Source of the DNA: Bradyrhizobium diazoefficiens
GTDB lineage: Bacteria; Pseudomonadota; Alphaproteobacteria; Rhizobiales; Xanthobacteraceae
Direction of reading: 5' to 3'
Assembly: GCF_016616425.1 (NCBI RefSeq)
Contig: NZ_CP067101.1
Location: forward strand, 124,001-188,000
DNA: 64,000 nt
The translations under genes were made by a program, and so were the position numbers. Below the pieces are notes generated by a model. It made no database searches. It was given only the letters and a program-made list of their open reading frames with translations, and was not told where the DNA came from. This document shows positions 9,174 to 17,504 of the stretch, piece after piece; the first letter of the stretch is position 1; each line of letters begins with the position of its first letter.

Positions 9174-10268
9174 ATGAACATCCACCTCACCAAGAGCCAG
9201 ATCGGGCTGGACGGCGTCCCCGCAGCCGAAACGGTGCTGAGCCATGTCGACGGCGAACGCGGCGCATTGATCATTGCCGGCGAACATGTCGGCCGACTGG
9301 CGAGCCAGTCGGGCTTCGAGGGCGTCACCGCGCGGCTCTGGAACGGCGCCAGCAAGACCGGCTCGAGCGAAGCCAATGTGCGGGCGAGCCTGGGCGCCGC
9401 GCGCAAGCGCGCCTTCGCGCGGCTGCCGGACCTGCTGCCGCCGACGCGCGGCATGAGCATCGTCGACGGGTTTCGCGCGGCGGTCGCGGGGCTTCGCGCC
9501 GAGAACGGGCTGGAGCACGAGGCGACGATCGTCGGCGCGTTTCCGGTGATCGCGGGCGCGCTGGTTCGGCATGGCAAGGGATTGGAGCCGGTCGCACCCG
9601 ATCCGAATGCGAGCCATGCCGCCGATACGTTGCGGATGCTGCGCGGCGCCTCGCCGGAGCCGCGCGAGGTCGCGGCCCTCGATGCCTATTTCGTCACGGT
9701 CTGCGATCACGGCATGAATGCCTCGACCTTCACGACGCGCGTGGTGGCCTCGACGCAGGCCGACCTGTTCGCCGCCGTCACCGCCGGCTATTGCGCACTG
9801 ACCGGTCCGCTGCATGGCGGCGCGCCGGAGCCGGTGCTGGAAATGCTGGATGCGATCGGCTCGCGCGAGCGCATCAAGCCATGGGTCGATGCGGCACTGG
9901 CCCGCGGCGAGCGGCTGATGGGGTTTGGTCATCGCGTCTATCGCGTCCGCGATCCGCGCGCCGACGTGCTCAAGGCTGCGATCGAGCGGCTGTCGGCAGA
10001 CGGCGCCGACCTCCCCTTCGCCCGCGAGGTCGAGGCCTATATCCGCGAGGCGCTGCGCAGGAAGAATCCGGACCGGCCGCTGGAGACGAATGTCGAGTTC
10101 TTCACCGCGATCCTGCTCGATGCGCTGGCGATCCCGAGGCAGGCGTTCACGCCGATCTTCGCGGTGGCGCGCGCCGCCGGCTGGACTGCGCATGCGCGCG
10201 AGCAGCAGCGGACGGGACGCCTGATCCGGCCGAGTTCGTCCTATGTGGGCGCGATGCCTGCGGATTGA
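9174..10268 (+). CDS. Citrate synthase / methylcitrate synthase paralogue
   Basis: The 364-residue protein is a small-type citrate synthase. It keeps His214 (PLHGGA), His253 (GFGHRVY) and the DPRA arginine, but the position of the catalytic aspartate is Glu308 (NVEFF instead of NVDF). I recall a similar glutamate in actinobacterial citrate synthase 2 proteins, so it may be a subfamily trait. It condenses oxaloacetate with an acyl-CoA, substrate not determined. The ATG at 9174 has a good ribosome binding site (AAAAGGAGA). It is unlikely to be the main TCA-cycle enzyme, since that is normally a longer, separate gltA. It faces away from the HTH paralogue and probably answers to it. Confidence 0.88.
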   Translation: MNIHLTKSQIGLDGVPAAETVLSHVDGERGALIIAGEHVGRLASQSGFEGVTARLWNGASKTGSSEANVRASLGAARKRAFARLPDLLPPTRGMSIVDGFRAAVAGLRAENGLEHEATIVGAFPVIAGALVRHGKGLEPVAPDPNASHAADTLRMLRGASPEPREVAALDAYFVTVCDHGMNASTFTTRVVASTQADLFAAVTAGYCALTGPLHGGAPEPVLEMLDAIGSRERIKPWVDAALARGERLMGFGHRVYRVRDPRADVLKAAIERLSADGADLPFAREVEAYIREALRRKNPDRPLETNVEFFTAILLDALAIPRQAFTPIFAVARAAGWTAHAREQQRTGRLIRPSSSYVGAMPAD

Positions 10269-10305
10269 GGCGCGGAGACGAAGTTCGACGGCGGAGCCAA
10301 TCACT

Positions 10306-10470
10306 CCGCCGTCGTCGCCCCTGCGAACGCAGGGACCCATACCGCGTGATCTATCGATAGCAGGAGCTGGGAGTACCGCGGGAGGGCTCTTCCACTACGA
10401 ATCTTCGCCAAACCTCTCCCTGTGGGTATGGATCCCGGATCGGCGCTTCGCTTGTCCGGGACGACGCCGC
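10306..10470. repeat. REP-like element with two different arms (GTCGTCCCGGAC / CCCTGCGAACGCAGGG)
   Basis: The left arm (10306-10342) contains CCCTGCGAACGCAGGG and GGGACCCATA. The right arm (from about 10426) is of the other subtype, with GATCCCGGATCGGCG and GCTTGTCCGGGACGAC. The element therefore combines arms that elsewhere occur as matched pairs (2.6 and 30.8 kb). It lies between two convergent genes and probably forms the shared 3' end. Confidence 0.8.
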
Positions 10471-10500
10471 GAGTTTGGCTACGACTGTGGCAGCGAAGCT

Positions 10501-11133
10501 CTACGCCTCCCGCACCACCGTCTTCAGATAATTATACGCCTTGATGATCTCGATCAGGCGGTCTTCGGTGGAGCGGTCGCCGCCATTGGCGTCGGGGTGG
10601 TGTTGCTTGACCAGCGCCTTGTACTTCGTCTTGACATCGGCGAGCGTCGAATTCGGGCCGAGGCCCATCACCTGCAGCGCCTTGCGCTCGGCGTTCATCA
10701 CCTTGCGCGTCTCGGCCTTGGGCGGAGCTTCGGGCCCGCGGCGCCAATTGGCACGGCCGTTGATCTCGCCGAACATGCTGAACGGATCGGCCGCCATGTC
10801 GATCTCGGCTTCCGCGCCCTTCTTGCCGCCGTTGGCGCCCATCTTCCAGGTCGGACGATGGCCCGTGAGCGCATCCTTCTGGTAGCGCGCGACCGCGTCG
10901 GCGTTCATGCCCGAGAAGAAATTGTAGTTCTGGTTGTACTCGCGCACGTGCTCCAGGCAGAAGTGCCAGTATTCGCGCTGGTTCTCGCGCCCCTTCGGCG
11001 CACGATGCGCGCCCTTGTTCTGACATCCGGCCCATTCGCAGCCGACCGCGGTATCGCGCGGCTTCACGTCCGGCTGCTTGCCCCGCGGCTTGACGCGGAT
11101 GGAGTCGAAGAACTTTGATGAATCGATCGGCAT
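10501..11133 (-). CDS. J-domain protein (DnaJ-like co-chaperone)
   Basis: The 210-residue protein has a C-terminal J domain (about residues 150-210) with the HPD motif in KQHHPDANGG, which stimulates DnaK ATPase. The N-terminal part has a conserved cysteine pair around CEWAGCQNKG and an aromatic segment (YWHFCLEHVREYNQNYNFF), as in the cobS-linked J proteins of Rhizobiales. It is therefore a specialised co-chaperone and not DnaJ itself. It is divergent to bolA with 106 bases between. In many relatives the bolA, J-domain, cobS and cobT genes are consecutive; here the DedA and citrate synthase genes intervene. Confidence 0.9.
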   Translation of the reverse strand: MPIDSSKFFDSIRVKPRGKQPDVKPRDTAVGCEWAGCQNKGAHRAPKGRENQREYWHFCLEHVREYNQNYNFFSGMNADAVARYQKDALTGHRPTWKMGANGGKKGAEAEIDMAADPFSMFGEINGRANWRRGPEAPPKAETRKVMNAERKALQVMGLGPNSTLADVKTKYKALVKQHHPDANGGDRSTEDRLIEIIKAYNYLKTVVREA

Positions 11134-11239
11134 GGCTGACTTTGACTACGCAATGCAAAAACCTTCAAGTCTTGACATTGCAATTCGCCGCGAACCCGGC
11201 AAATAACGGGGTGCGATCTCTGCACCCGAATGGCACAAC

Positions 11240-11515
11240 ATGGCTATGCGAGACACTATCAGCAACAAGTTGCAGGAAGCTTTCACCCCGGAAAGCCTGC
11301 AAGTCGTCGACGAGTCACATTTGCACGAGGGCCACGCCGGCCATCGACCCGGCGGCGAGACGCACTTCCGTGTTCATGTGGTGTCTGCTGCCTTCAAAGG
11401 GAAGAGCCGGGTCGAGCGCCATCGCATGATAAATTCGGCGCTGGCCGCGGAACTCTCCGGCAGTGTGCACGCGCTGGCGATCCAGGCGCAGGCGCCGGGG
11501 GAAGGCGGGACGTAA
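11240..11515 (+). CDS. bolA: BolA family protein
   Basis: This 91-residue protein has the BolA fold: helix ISNKLQEAF, then the conserved VVDESHLHEGH region, the THFRVHVVSAAFKG strand, and RHRMINSAL. BolA proteins bind [2Fe-2S] clusters with monothiol glutaredoxins and can act in morphology or stress regulation. ATG codons at 11240 and 11246 are both possible starts. It faces away from the J-domain gene and ends at a repeat shared with the convergent CorC-family gene. Confidence 0.92.
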   Translation: MAMRDTISNKLQEAFTPESLQVVDESHLHEGHAGHRPGGETHFRVHVVSAAFKGKSRVERHRMINSALAAELSGSVHALAIQAQAPGEGGT

Positions 11516-11520
11516 AACTC

Positions 11521-11639
11521 CGCTGTCATGCTCCGCGAAGGCGGGGCATCCAGTATGGCGCGGCGGACGTGGTGAGAGCGAGCTCTCCAACGCTGGCCTC
11601 TGGGATACTGGATCGCCCGCCTGCGCGGGCGATGACAAC
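11521..11639. repeat. REP-like inverted repeat, CATCCAGTA/TACTGGATC family (copy 1)
   Basis: The left part reads CGCTGTCATGCTCCGCG then GGGGCATCCAGTA; the right part reads ATACTGGATCGCCCGC then GCGGGCGATGACAA. The arms are roughly complementary. It fills the gap between the convergent bolA and CorC-family genes. Related copies lie at 20.2 and 53.6 kb. Confidence 0.75.
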
Positions 11640-11650
11640 GGCTGTGGCGG

Positions 11651-12955
11651 CTAAAACGACGTTCCCGCCCGCCTCGGCTTGGCCTCCTCCAGCTCGGCCT
11701 CGCGCGGCACCGGCGAAATACGGAGCGCGGTGATGCGGTTGCGCTCGCGGCGCAGGACGCGGAAGCGGAAACCGTGGAAGGTGAAGCTCTGGCCGCGGTC
11801 GGGGATCGAGCGCGCCTCGTGGATGACGAGGCCGGCGACCGTGGTTGCCTCTTCATCCGGCAGATGCCAGTCCATGGCGCGGTTGAGGTCGCGGATCGGC
11901 ACCGAGCCGTCGACCACGACCGAGCCGTCCGGCTGGGCGCGCACGCCCGCGACCACGACGTCGTGCTCGTCGGAGATGTCGCCGACGATCTCTTCCAGAA
12001 TGTCTTCCAGCGTGACGAGGCCTTCGACTTCGCCGTACTCGTCGACGACCAGCGCAAAATGGGTTTTTCGCCGGCGGAACGCCTTGAGCTGCTCGGAGAC
12101 GGGGCGCATCTCCGGCACGAACCAGGGCGGCAGCGCGATGGTGGAGACGTCGATCCGCGACGTATCGCCGTCCGAGGCACGGATCGCGCGCAGCAGATCC
12201 TTGGCGTGGAGCACGCCGATGATGTTTTCCGGCTTCTCGCGCCACAGCGGAATGCGGGTGTATTCGGTCGCCAGCACCTCGCGCACCAGCTCTTCCGGCG
12301 GCAAATCGGCGTTGATCATCATCATCTCGGTGCGATGGATCATGACGTCGGAGACCTGAAGCTCGCGCAGGTCCAACAGGCCGCCGAGCATGTCGCGGTC
12401 CTGCTTCTCGAACTTGCCCTCGTGGTGCAGCAGGTCGACTGCGCCGCGCAGGCGCTCGGTCGGCGACAGGATCGCCTGGTGCTCGCCGGCGAGGCCGAAC
12501 AGGCGCAACAGCAGGCGCACGATGACTTCGACGATCCGCAGCAGCGGCCCCAGCACGTACATGGTCAGCCGCATCGGCCGCGCGACCGCGAGCGCAACGC
12601 GATCGGGCGCGTTGATCGCGATGGTCTTCGGCAGCACCTCCGCGAAGATCACGACCAGCGCGGTCATCACGCCGGTCGCATAGAGCACGCCGACATCGCC
12701 GAACCAGGCCGTGAAGATGGCGGTCGCGATCGCCGAGGAGCCGATATTGGCAATGTTGTTGCCGAGCAGCAGCGCCCCGATCAGGCGCTCGCGCATGTCG
12801 AGCAGATCGGAGACGACGTCGGCGTCGCGATTACCCTGCTTGGAGAGCCGCAGCATGCTCGAGCGCGAGGCGCCGGTCAGCGCGGTCTCGCTGGCGGCGA
12901 AGAACGCCGAGACCAGCAGGCAGAGGACGACGATGGTGAATCCGAGCCAGTCCAT
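11651..12955 (-). CDS. CNNM/CBS/CorC-HlyC domain membrane protein (hemolysin family)
   Basis: The 434-residue protein starts with a CNNM transmembrane domain (MDWLGFTIVVLCLLVSAFFAASE and further helices to about residue 140), continues with a pair of CBS domains (about 190-330) and ends with a CorC_HlyC domain. Proteins of this family are linked to magnesium or divalent-cation efflux; the label hemolysin is historical and implies no toxin. The ATG at 12955 gives the canonical N-terminus and falls 31 bases after aroB. It is the third gene of an aroK-aroB-corC-type operon, an arrangement frequent in Rhizobiales. Confidence 0.9.
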   Translation of the reverse strand: MDWLGFTIVVLCLLVSAFFAASETALTGASRSSMLRLSKQGNRDADVVSDLLDMRERLIGALLLGNNIANIGSSAIATAIFTAWFGDVGVLYATGVMTALVVIFAEVLPKTIAINAPDRVALAVARPMRLTMYVLGPLLRIVEVIVRLLLRLFGLAGEHQAILSPTERLRGAVDLLHHEGKFEKQDRDMLGGLLDLRELQVSDVMIHRTEMMMINADLPPEELVREVLATEYTRIPLWREKPENIIGVLHAKDLLRAIRASDGDTSRIDVSTIALPPWFVPEMRPVSEQLKAFRRRKTHFALVVDEYGEVEGLVTLEDILEEIVGDISDEHDVVVAGVRAQPDGSVVVDGSVPIRDLNRAMDWHLPDEEATTVAGLVIHEARSIPDRGQSFTFHGFRFRVLRRERNRITALRISPVPREAELEEAKPRRAGTSF

Positions 12956-12986
12956 GCACCACTCAACAGAAACAATCAGCCTTCGA

Positions 12987-14135
12987 TCACGCCTTTTGCG
13001 CGAGCTTCTCCTTGAGGAAATCGCGCACCGGGACGGGCTCGACATCCTTGGCGATCACGGCGCGCCCGACGGCCTCCAGCAGGATGAAGGTGAGCTTGCC
13101 GCGCTTGACCTTCTTGTCCTGCGCCATCAGGGCCATCAGCGCGTCGGCGTCGGCAAGCCCCTCCTGCGCAAAACCCGCGATATCCTGCAAGCGCGTCGGC
13201 AGGCCGGCCTCGATGAGGTGACGCTCGACGCGCAGCGCATCGGCCTCGCCGATCATGCCGAGCCTGGCCGAGAACTGCGCCGCCAGCGTCATGCCGATCG
13301 CGACGCCCTCGCCATGAAACAGGCGATCGGAGAAGCCGGTCGCCGCCTCCAGCGCGTGACCGAAGGTGTGGCCGAGATTGAGCAGCGCGCGCTCGCCGGT
13401 CTCGCGCTCGTCGCGCGAGACGATTCCGGCCTTGGCGCGGCAGGAGGTCGCGATCGCGTGCTCGCGCGCCGAGCCGCCCCTGGAGATATCGGAATGGTTC
13501 TTCTCCAGCCAGGTGAAGAAGGCCTCGTCGCCGAGCACGCCATATTTGGCAACCTCGGCATAGCCGGCGCGGAACTGGCGCGGCGACAGCGTGTCGAGCA
13601 CGGCGGTGTCGGCGACGACGAGCACCGGCTGGTGGAAGGCCCCTAACAGGTTCTTGCCCTGCGGCGAGTTGATGCCGGTCTTGCCGCCCACGGAGGAATC
13701 GACCTGCGCCAGCAGCGAGGTCGGCACCTGCACGAAATCGACGCCGCGGCGCAGGATCGCTGCGGCAAAGCCGGCGAGATCGCCGACCACGCCGCCGCCA
13801 AGCGCGATGACGAGATCGTTGCGCTCTATCTTCGCGGCGATCAGGGCCTCGCTGACCTTTTCCAGGCCGGCATAGGTCTTCGAAATCTCGCCTTCCTCGA
13901 CGACGATGTGCGTGGTCGGGACGCCGCTGGCGGCAAGCGAAGCCTTGGCGGGCTCGAGCCAGTGCTTCGCCACCGTGCGATCCGTCACGATCGCCGTGCG
14001 TACGCCGGGGCGCAAACGCGCGACGCGTTCGCCGAGCGAGGCCAGCACGCCGCGGCCGATGACGATGTCATAGGCGCGCTTCTCCAGCGCGACCTCGACG
14101 TTGACGGGATCGGAATGTTTCAACGGCGCAGTCAT
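12987..14135 (-). CDS. aroB: 3-Dehydroquinate synthase
   Basis: AroB catalyses the second step of the shikimate pathway, making 3-dehydroquinate from DAHP with NAD+ and a divalent metal. The 382-residue protein has the nucleotide-binding GGGVVGDLAGF segment, the substrate-binding SSVGGKTGIN, and metal ligands in NLGHTFGHALE and HGEGVAIGM. The ATG at 14135 overlaps the aroK stop by four bases (ATGA), so the genes are translationally coupled. An upstream in-frame extension to 14186 overlaps aroK coding sequence and is not used. Confidence 0.96.
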   Translation of the reverse strand: MTAPLKHSDPVNVEVALEKRAYDIVIGRGVLASLGERVARLRPGVRTAIVTDRTVAKHWLEPAKASLAASGVPTTHIVVEEGEISKTYAGLEKVSEALIAAKIERNDLVIALGGGVVGDLAGFAAAILRRGVDFVQVPTSLLAQVDSSVGGKTGINSPQGKNLLGAFHQPVLVVADTAVLDTLSPRQFRAGYAEVAKYGVLGDEAFFTWLEKNHSDISRGGSAREHAIATSCRAKAGIVSRDERETGERALLNLGHTFGHALEAATGFSDRLFHGEGVAIGMTLAAQFSARLGMIGEADALRVERHLIEAGLPTRLQDIAGFAQEGLADADALMALMAQDKKVKRGKLTFILLEAVGRAVIAKDVEPVPVRDFLKEKLAQKA

Positions 14136-14755
14136 CGTAGGGCACTCGCAACGTCGGCAGGAGGTTGAGCGGCCTGTTCGCCGCACAGATGGGCGTGCAG
14201 CGCCGCGATGGTCTCCTCGACGATCTTGTCGTGCGGCACGTCGCGGGAGGCGATGGTGAGGTCGGCTTGGCCATAGACCGGCTCGCGCTCGGTGAGCAGG
14301 CGCGTCACGGTTCCCTCGGGGTCGGCAGTCTGGAGCAGCGGGCGGTCGGCACGGCGCCGCACGCGGCGCATGATGACGTCGTGATCCGCCTTGAGCCAGA
14401 TCGACACCGCTTTTGCAGCGATGCGCGCGCGCGTCTCCTCGCGCATGAAGGCGCCGCCGCCGGTCGCCAGCACCACCGGCCCGCTGTCGAGCAGCCGCGC
14501 GATTACCCGCGCCTCGCCGTCACGGAAATACGGCTCGCCGTGGCGCTCGAAGATCTCCGGGACGGTCATCTGGGCCGACGTCTCGATCTCGGTGTCGGCA
14601 TCGACGAAAGGCAGTTTGAGGCGGGCCGCGATGCGGCGGCCGATGGTGGATTTGCCCACCCCCATCATGCCGACGAGCACGATCGAGCGTGTCCCGAGCG
14701 CCGACAGGATGTCGGCTTCGGGCGAAGCTGGTATCGGCAACGCGGCGTCGGACAT
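14132..14755 (-). CDS. aroK: Shikimate kinase
   Basis: Shikimate kinase phosphorylates shikimate at the 3-hydroxyl with ATP. The 207-residue protein has the P-loop GMMGVGKST, the shikimate- and Mg-binding DADTEIE, the GGGAF loop, and the lid arginine in ADRPLL. The start at 14755 (MSDAALPI) gives a short N-terminal extension typical of alphaproteobacteria; a longer frame to 14812 lacks family similarity. It is the first gene of the aroK-aroB-CorC operon and is divergent to the small membrane protein gene and xerD. Confidence 0.95.
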   Translation of the reverse strand: MSDAALPIPASPEADILSALGTRSIVLVGMMGVGKSTIGRRIAARLKLPFVDADTEIETSAQMTVPEIFERHGEPYFRDGEARVIARLLDSGPVVLATGGGAFMREETRARIAAKAVSIWLKADHDVIMRRVRRRADRPLLQTADPEGTVTRLLTEREPVYGQADLTIASRDVPHDKIVEETIAALHAHLCGEQAAQPPADVASALR

Positions 14756-14927
14756 TATCTGGCTCGATTGGATCTCGCTCGATCGGCCGCCAAAGGCGGC
14801 ATGCTTGGCCACCTATACGACCCCGGAAGGGGCCTCGCCAGAGGACTCTTGCCACGAAAGGACGAACATGTTGGATGATTTCATTGGTTAATTTGCCTGT
14901 CTGGACCTTCTCCCGAGACCTTGCCCG

Positions 14928-15074
14928 ATGCCCAGCCTGTTCCGCTTCCTGACGGTCCTCGCCGTGATCGCCGGCATCGTCTATGGCGTGGTCTTCGCAC
15001 TGGCGAACTTCGTCAATCCGAAGCCGCGGGACATGACGGTGACGATCCCGCCGGATAAGTTTCTCAAGAAATAG
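14928..15074 (+). CDS. 48-residue single-pass membrane protein upstream of xerD
   Basis: An ATG at 14928 opens a 48-codon frame ending in TAG at 15072-15074. It encodes a short basic head (MPSLFRF), one hydrophobic helix of about 22 residues, and a polar tail with NPKPRDMTVTIPPDKFLKK. The final stop codon forms part of the TAGGAGCTAG that serves as the xerD ribosome binding site, so translation of the two genes is likely linked. I recall similar short proteins before xerD in Bradyrhizobium, sometimes mislabelled histidine kinase. Function is unknown. Confidence 0.75.
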   Translation: MPSLFRFLTVLAVIAGIVYGVVFALANFVNPKPRDMTVTIPPDKFLKK

Positions 15075-15091
15075 GAGCTAGCCTCCAGGGC

Positions 15092-16048
15092 ATGCCTACC
15101 CAGCCCTCAGATGCCAAGCTCACCGGCCTGTTCCTCGACATGCTCGCGGCGGAACAGGGTGCCGGGCCCAATACGCTCGACGCCTATCGCCGCGACCTCA
15201 GCGATTTCTCGGAGTTTCTGGGCCGCGTCGGCCACAGCTTCGTGGACGCGGAGACGCAAATCCTGCGCGACTATCTCGCCGATCTCGACGCCCGCGGCTT
15301 CAAATCCACCAGCGTCGCGCGGCGGCTGTCGGCGATGCGGCATCTCTACCGCTTTCTCCTGAATGAGCGCATCCGCAGCGAGGATCCCGCCGCGATCCTG
15401 TCCGGCCCCAAGCGCGGCCGCGGCCTGCCAAAAGTGCTGTCGATTGCGGATGTCGACCGCATGCTCCGCCGCGCCAGGGAATTGAGCGAGGCGGAAGATG
15501 CCTCGCCCGCAAAGCGGCTGCGAAGCTTGCGGCTCTATTGCCTGCTCGAGGTGCTCTACGCGACGGGCCTGCGCGTCTCCGAGCTGGTGGCGCTGCCGCG
15601 CTCGGCGGCCAAGCGCGATGCCCGCATGATCGTGGTGCGCGGCAAGGGCAACAAGGAACGGCTGGTGCCGCTCAACGAGGCCTCGCGCCAGGCAATGACC
15701 GATTATCTCGCCGCGACCGACGCCGCCAAAGCCGACAAGAAGAACAGCGTCGCCGCCTCGAAATGGCTATTCCCCTCGTTCGGCGCGAGCGGACATCTGA
15801 CGCGCCAGCATTTCGCCCGCGACCTCAAGGAGCTCGCAGTCGCCTCGGGCCTGCAGGCCCGGCTGGTCTCCCCGCACGTGCTGCGCCATGCCTTTGCCAG
15901 CCACCTCCTGCATAATGGTGCCGATTTGCGCATCGTGCAGACCCTGCTCGGCCACACCGATATTTCCACGACCCAGATCTACACCCATGTGGTCGAGGAG
16001 CGGCTGAAGAGCCTGGTGCGCGACCTCCACCCGCTGGCGGAGAAGTAG
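15092..16048 (+). CDS. xerD: Tyrosine recombinase XerD
   Basis: The 318-residue protein is a site-specific recombinase acting with XerC at dif to resolve chromosome dimers. The N-terminal SAM-like core-binding domain spans about residues 8-95. The catalytic set is complete: Arg161 (GLRVSEL), Lys185 (RGKGNKE), His262 and Arg265 (HVLRHAF), His288 (LGHTD) and nucleophile Tyr297 (QIYTHV). Length and the housekeeping context (aroK on one side, accA on the other) argue for XerD and not a phage integrase. A good ribosome binding site (AGGAG, about 13 bases before the ATG) overlaps the previous stop. Confidence 0.94.
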   Translation: MPTQPSDAKLTGLFLDMLAAEQGAGPNTLDAYRRDLSDFSEFLGRVGHSFVDAETQILRDYLADLDARGFKSTSVARRLSAMRHLYRFLLNERIRSEDPAAILSGPKRGRGLPKVLSIADVDRMLRRARELSEAEDASPAKRLRSLRLYCLLEVLYATGLRVSELVALPRSAAKRDARMIVVRGKGNKERLVPLNEASRQAMTDYLAATDAAKADKKNSVAASKWLFPSFGASGHLTRQHFARDLKELAVASGLQARLVSPHVLRHAFASHLLHNGADLRIVQTLLGHTDISTTQIYTHVVEERLKSLVRDLHPLAEK

Positions 16049-16062
16049 GCTTGGGAGGTGCG

Positions 16063-16220
16063 CTCCCTCGCCCGCTTGCGGGAGAGGATCGGGGGAGAGG
16101 GTGTCTCCACGACGGGACACTCCCAAAGAGGAGAGAACCCTCACGCGCGCCGGAGCCTGTCATCGGGCGCGCCTGCGGCGCGACCCGGTGGGCGCGACCT
16201 CTCCCGCAAGCGGGAGAGGT
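16063..16220. repeat. REP-like palindrome pair, CTCTCCCGC family (copy 2)
   Basis: An imperfect palindrome at 16063-16087 and a perfect one at 16197-16220 (ACCTCTCCCGC + AA + complement) flank a segment with GGGTGTCTCC, as in copy 1. The element occupies the first half of the 16049-16392 gap between xerD and accA. The remaining 170 bases hold the presumed accA promoter, with no other feature that I can support. Confidence 0.8.
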
Positions 16221-16392
16221 GACCGAAACCGCCTTGACTTCGGCCACATCTCCGCAGAAAGAGCCGGGGCCTTTCGACTGATCTGGCGGCTGCTGAAGCA
16301 GCACACAGGCTAACCCATTGAAGAAGCTACACTTCTGTCCGCGTATCTAAATCCGCTTCGCCGCCTCGCCCCGTCCTCCCTATATTGAGTTG

Positions 16393-17355
16393 ATGCAAGA
16401 CCAGATGCGCAGCTATCTCGATTTCGAAAAGCCCGTTGCCGAGCTCGATTCCAAGGTCGACGAGCTCAGGACGTTGGCGGCCTCCGGCACCGACATCTCT
16501 GACGAGATCGGGCGGATCGAGGACAAGGCGGCGCAGGCGCTGGCCGATCTCTATCAGAACCTGACGCCGTGGCAGAAGACGCTGGTCGCGCGGCATCCGC
16601 AGCGGCCGCACTTCAACGACTTCATCAAGGGCCTGATCACCGAGTTCACCCCGCTCGCCGGCGACCGCAAGTTCGGCGAGGACGAAGCGCTGGTCGCCGG
16701 CTTCGGCCGCTTCCGCGGCGAAGCCATCTGCGTGATGGGCCAGGAAAAAGGCGATTCCACCGAGAGCCGCATCAAGCACAATTTCGGCATGGCGCGGCCC
16801 GAAGGCTATCGCAAATGCGTGCGGCTGATGGAGATGGCCGAGCGGTTCGGCCTGCCCGTGCTGTCGCTCGCCGATTCCGCCGGTGCCTATCCCGGCATCG
16901 GCGCCGAGGAGCGTGGACAGGCCGAGGCGATCGCACGCTCGACCGATGCCTGCCTGGCGCTGACCGTGCCCAACGTCGCGATCATCACCGGCGAGGGCAT
17001 GTCGGGCGGCGCCATCGCGATCACCACCGCCAACAAGGTCCTGATGCTGGAGCACGCGATCTACAGCGTGATCTCGCCGGAAGCGGCGTCCTCGATCCTC
17101 TGGCGCGACGGCACCAAGGCGCAGGAAGCCGCCAACAACATGAAGATCACCGCCCAGGACATGCTCCGCTTCGGTGTGATCGACAGCATTTTGAAGGAGC
17201 CGGTCGGCGGTGCCCACCGCGACCCCGCCGCCATGATCGCCACCACGGGCGAAGCCATCGCCAAGGCGTTCGACGAGCTGCGCGGCCTCGACGGGGACGC
17301 CATCCGCAAGCAGCGCCGGCAGAAATTCCTCGATATCGGTCGGAAACTGAGCTGA
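16393..17355 (+). CDS. accA: Acetyl-CoA carboxylase carboxyltransferase subunit alpha
   Basis: AccA and AccD form the carboxyltransferase that transfers CO2 from biotin to acetyl-CoA, the first committed step of fatty acid synthesis. The 320-residue protein matches the family over its length: YLDFEKPVAELDSKVDEL at the start, PHFNDFIKGL, GRFRGEAICVMGQEKG, the oxyanion GEGMSGGAIA, and the C-terminal SPEAASSILWRD. The ATG at 16393 is preferred over the adjacent TTG at 16390. It stands alone; accD and accBC are not here. Confidence 0.95.
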   Translation: MQDQMRSYLDFEKPVAELDSKVDELRTLAASGTDISDEIGRIEDKAAQALADLYQNLTPWQKTLVARHPQRPHFNDFIKGLITEFTPLAGDRKFGEDEALVAGFGRFRGEAICVMGQEKGDSTESRIKHNFGMARPEGYRKCVRLMEMAERFGLPVLSLADSAGAYPGIGAEERGQAEAIARSTDACLALTVPNVAIITGEGMSGGAIAITTANKVLMLEHAIYSVISPEAASSILWRDGTKAQEAANNMKITAQDMLRFGVIDSILKEPVGGAHRDPAAMIATTGEAIAKAFDELRGLDGDAIRKQRRQKFLDIGRKLS

Positions 17356-17370
17356 TTCGGGTGGTTTCGG

Positions 17371-17504
17371 TGTCCCGGACGCGGTGCGGCACGAAGTGAC
17401 GCTCCGCAGAGCCGGGACCCAGAGGCCGTACAGCTCGCCGGCACCGTGGGCCCCGGCTCAGCAGCGCACCGCGAAGGCGCGCTGCGCTGCGTCCGGGGCA
17501 CGAG
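17371..17504. repeat. Diverged REP-like inverted repeat after accA
   Basis: TGTCCCGGACGC (17371-) and GCGTCCGGGGCACGAG (ending 17504) form the outer arms, with GCCGGGACCCA and TGGGCCCCGGC as inner arms. This is a looser relative of the GTCGTCCCGGAC family. It lies 15 bases after the accA stop. The rest of the gap to 17787 contains the promoter side of the next gene, with no gene or clear signal seen. Confidence 0.65.

Noticed and set aside
11651..12955. Hemolysin as a toxin gene.
   Set aside because: The domain order CNNM-CBS-CorC marks an ion-transport family; the name is historical.
15092..16048. Tyrosine recombinase as a sign of a prophage or integrative element.
   Set aside because: Length, motif set and housekeeping neighbours identify XerD; no tRNA, att site, or phage gene is nearby.
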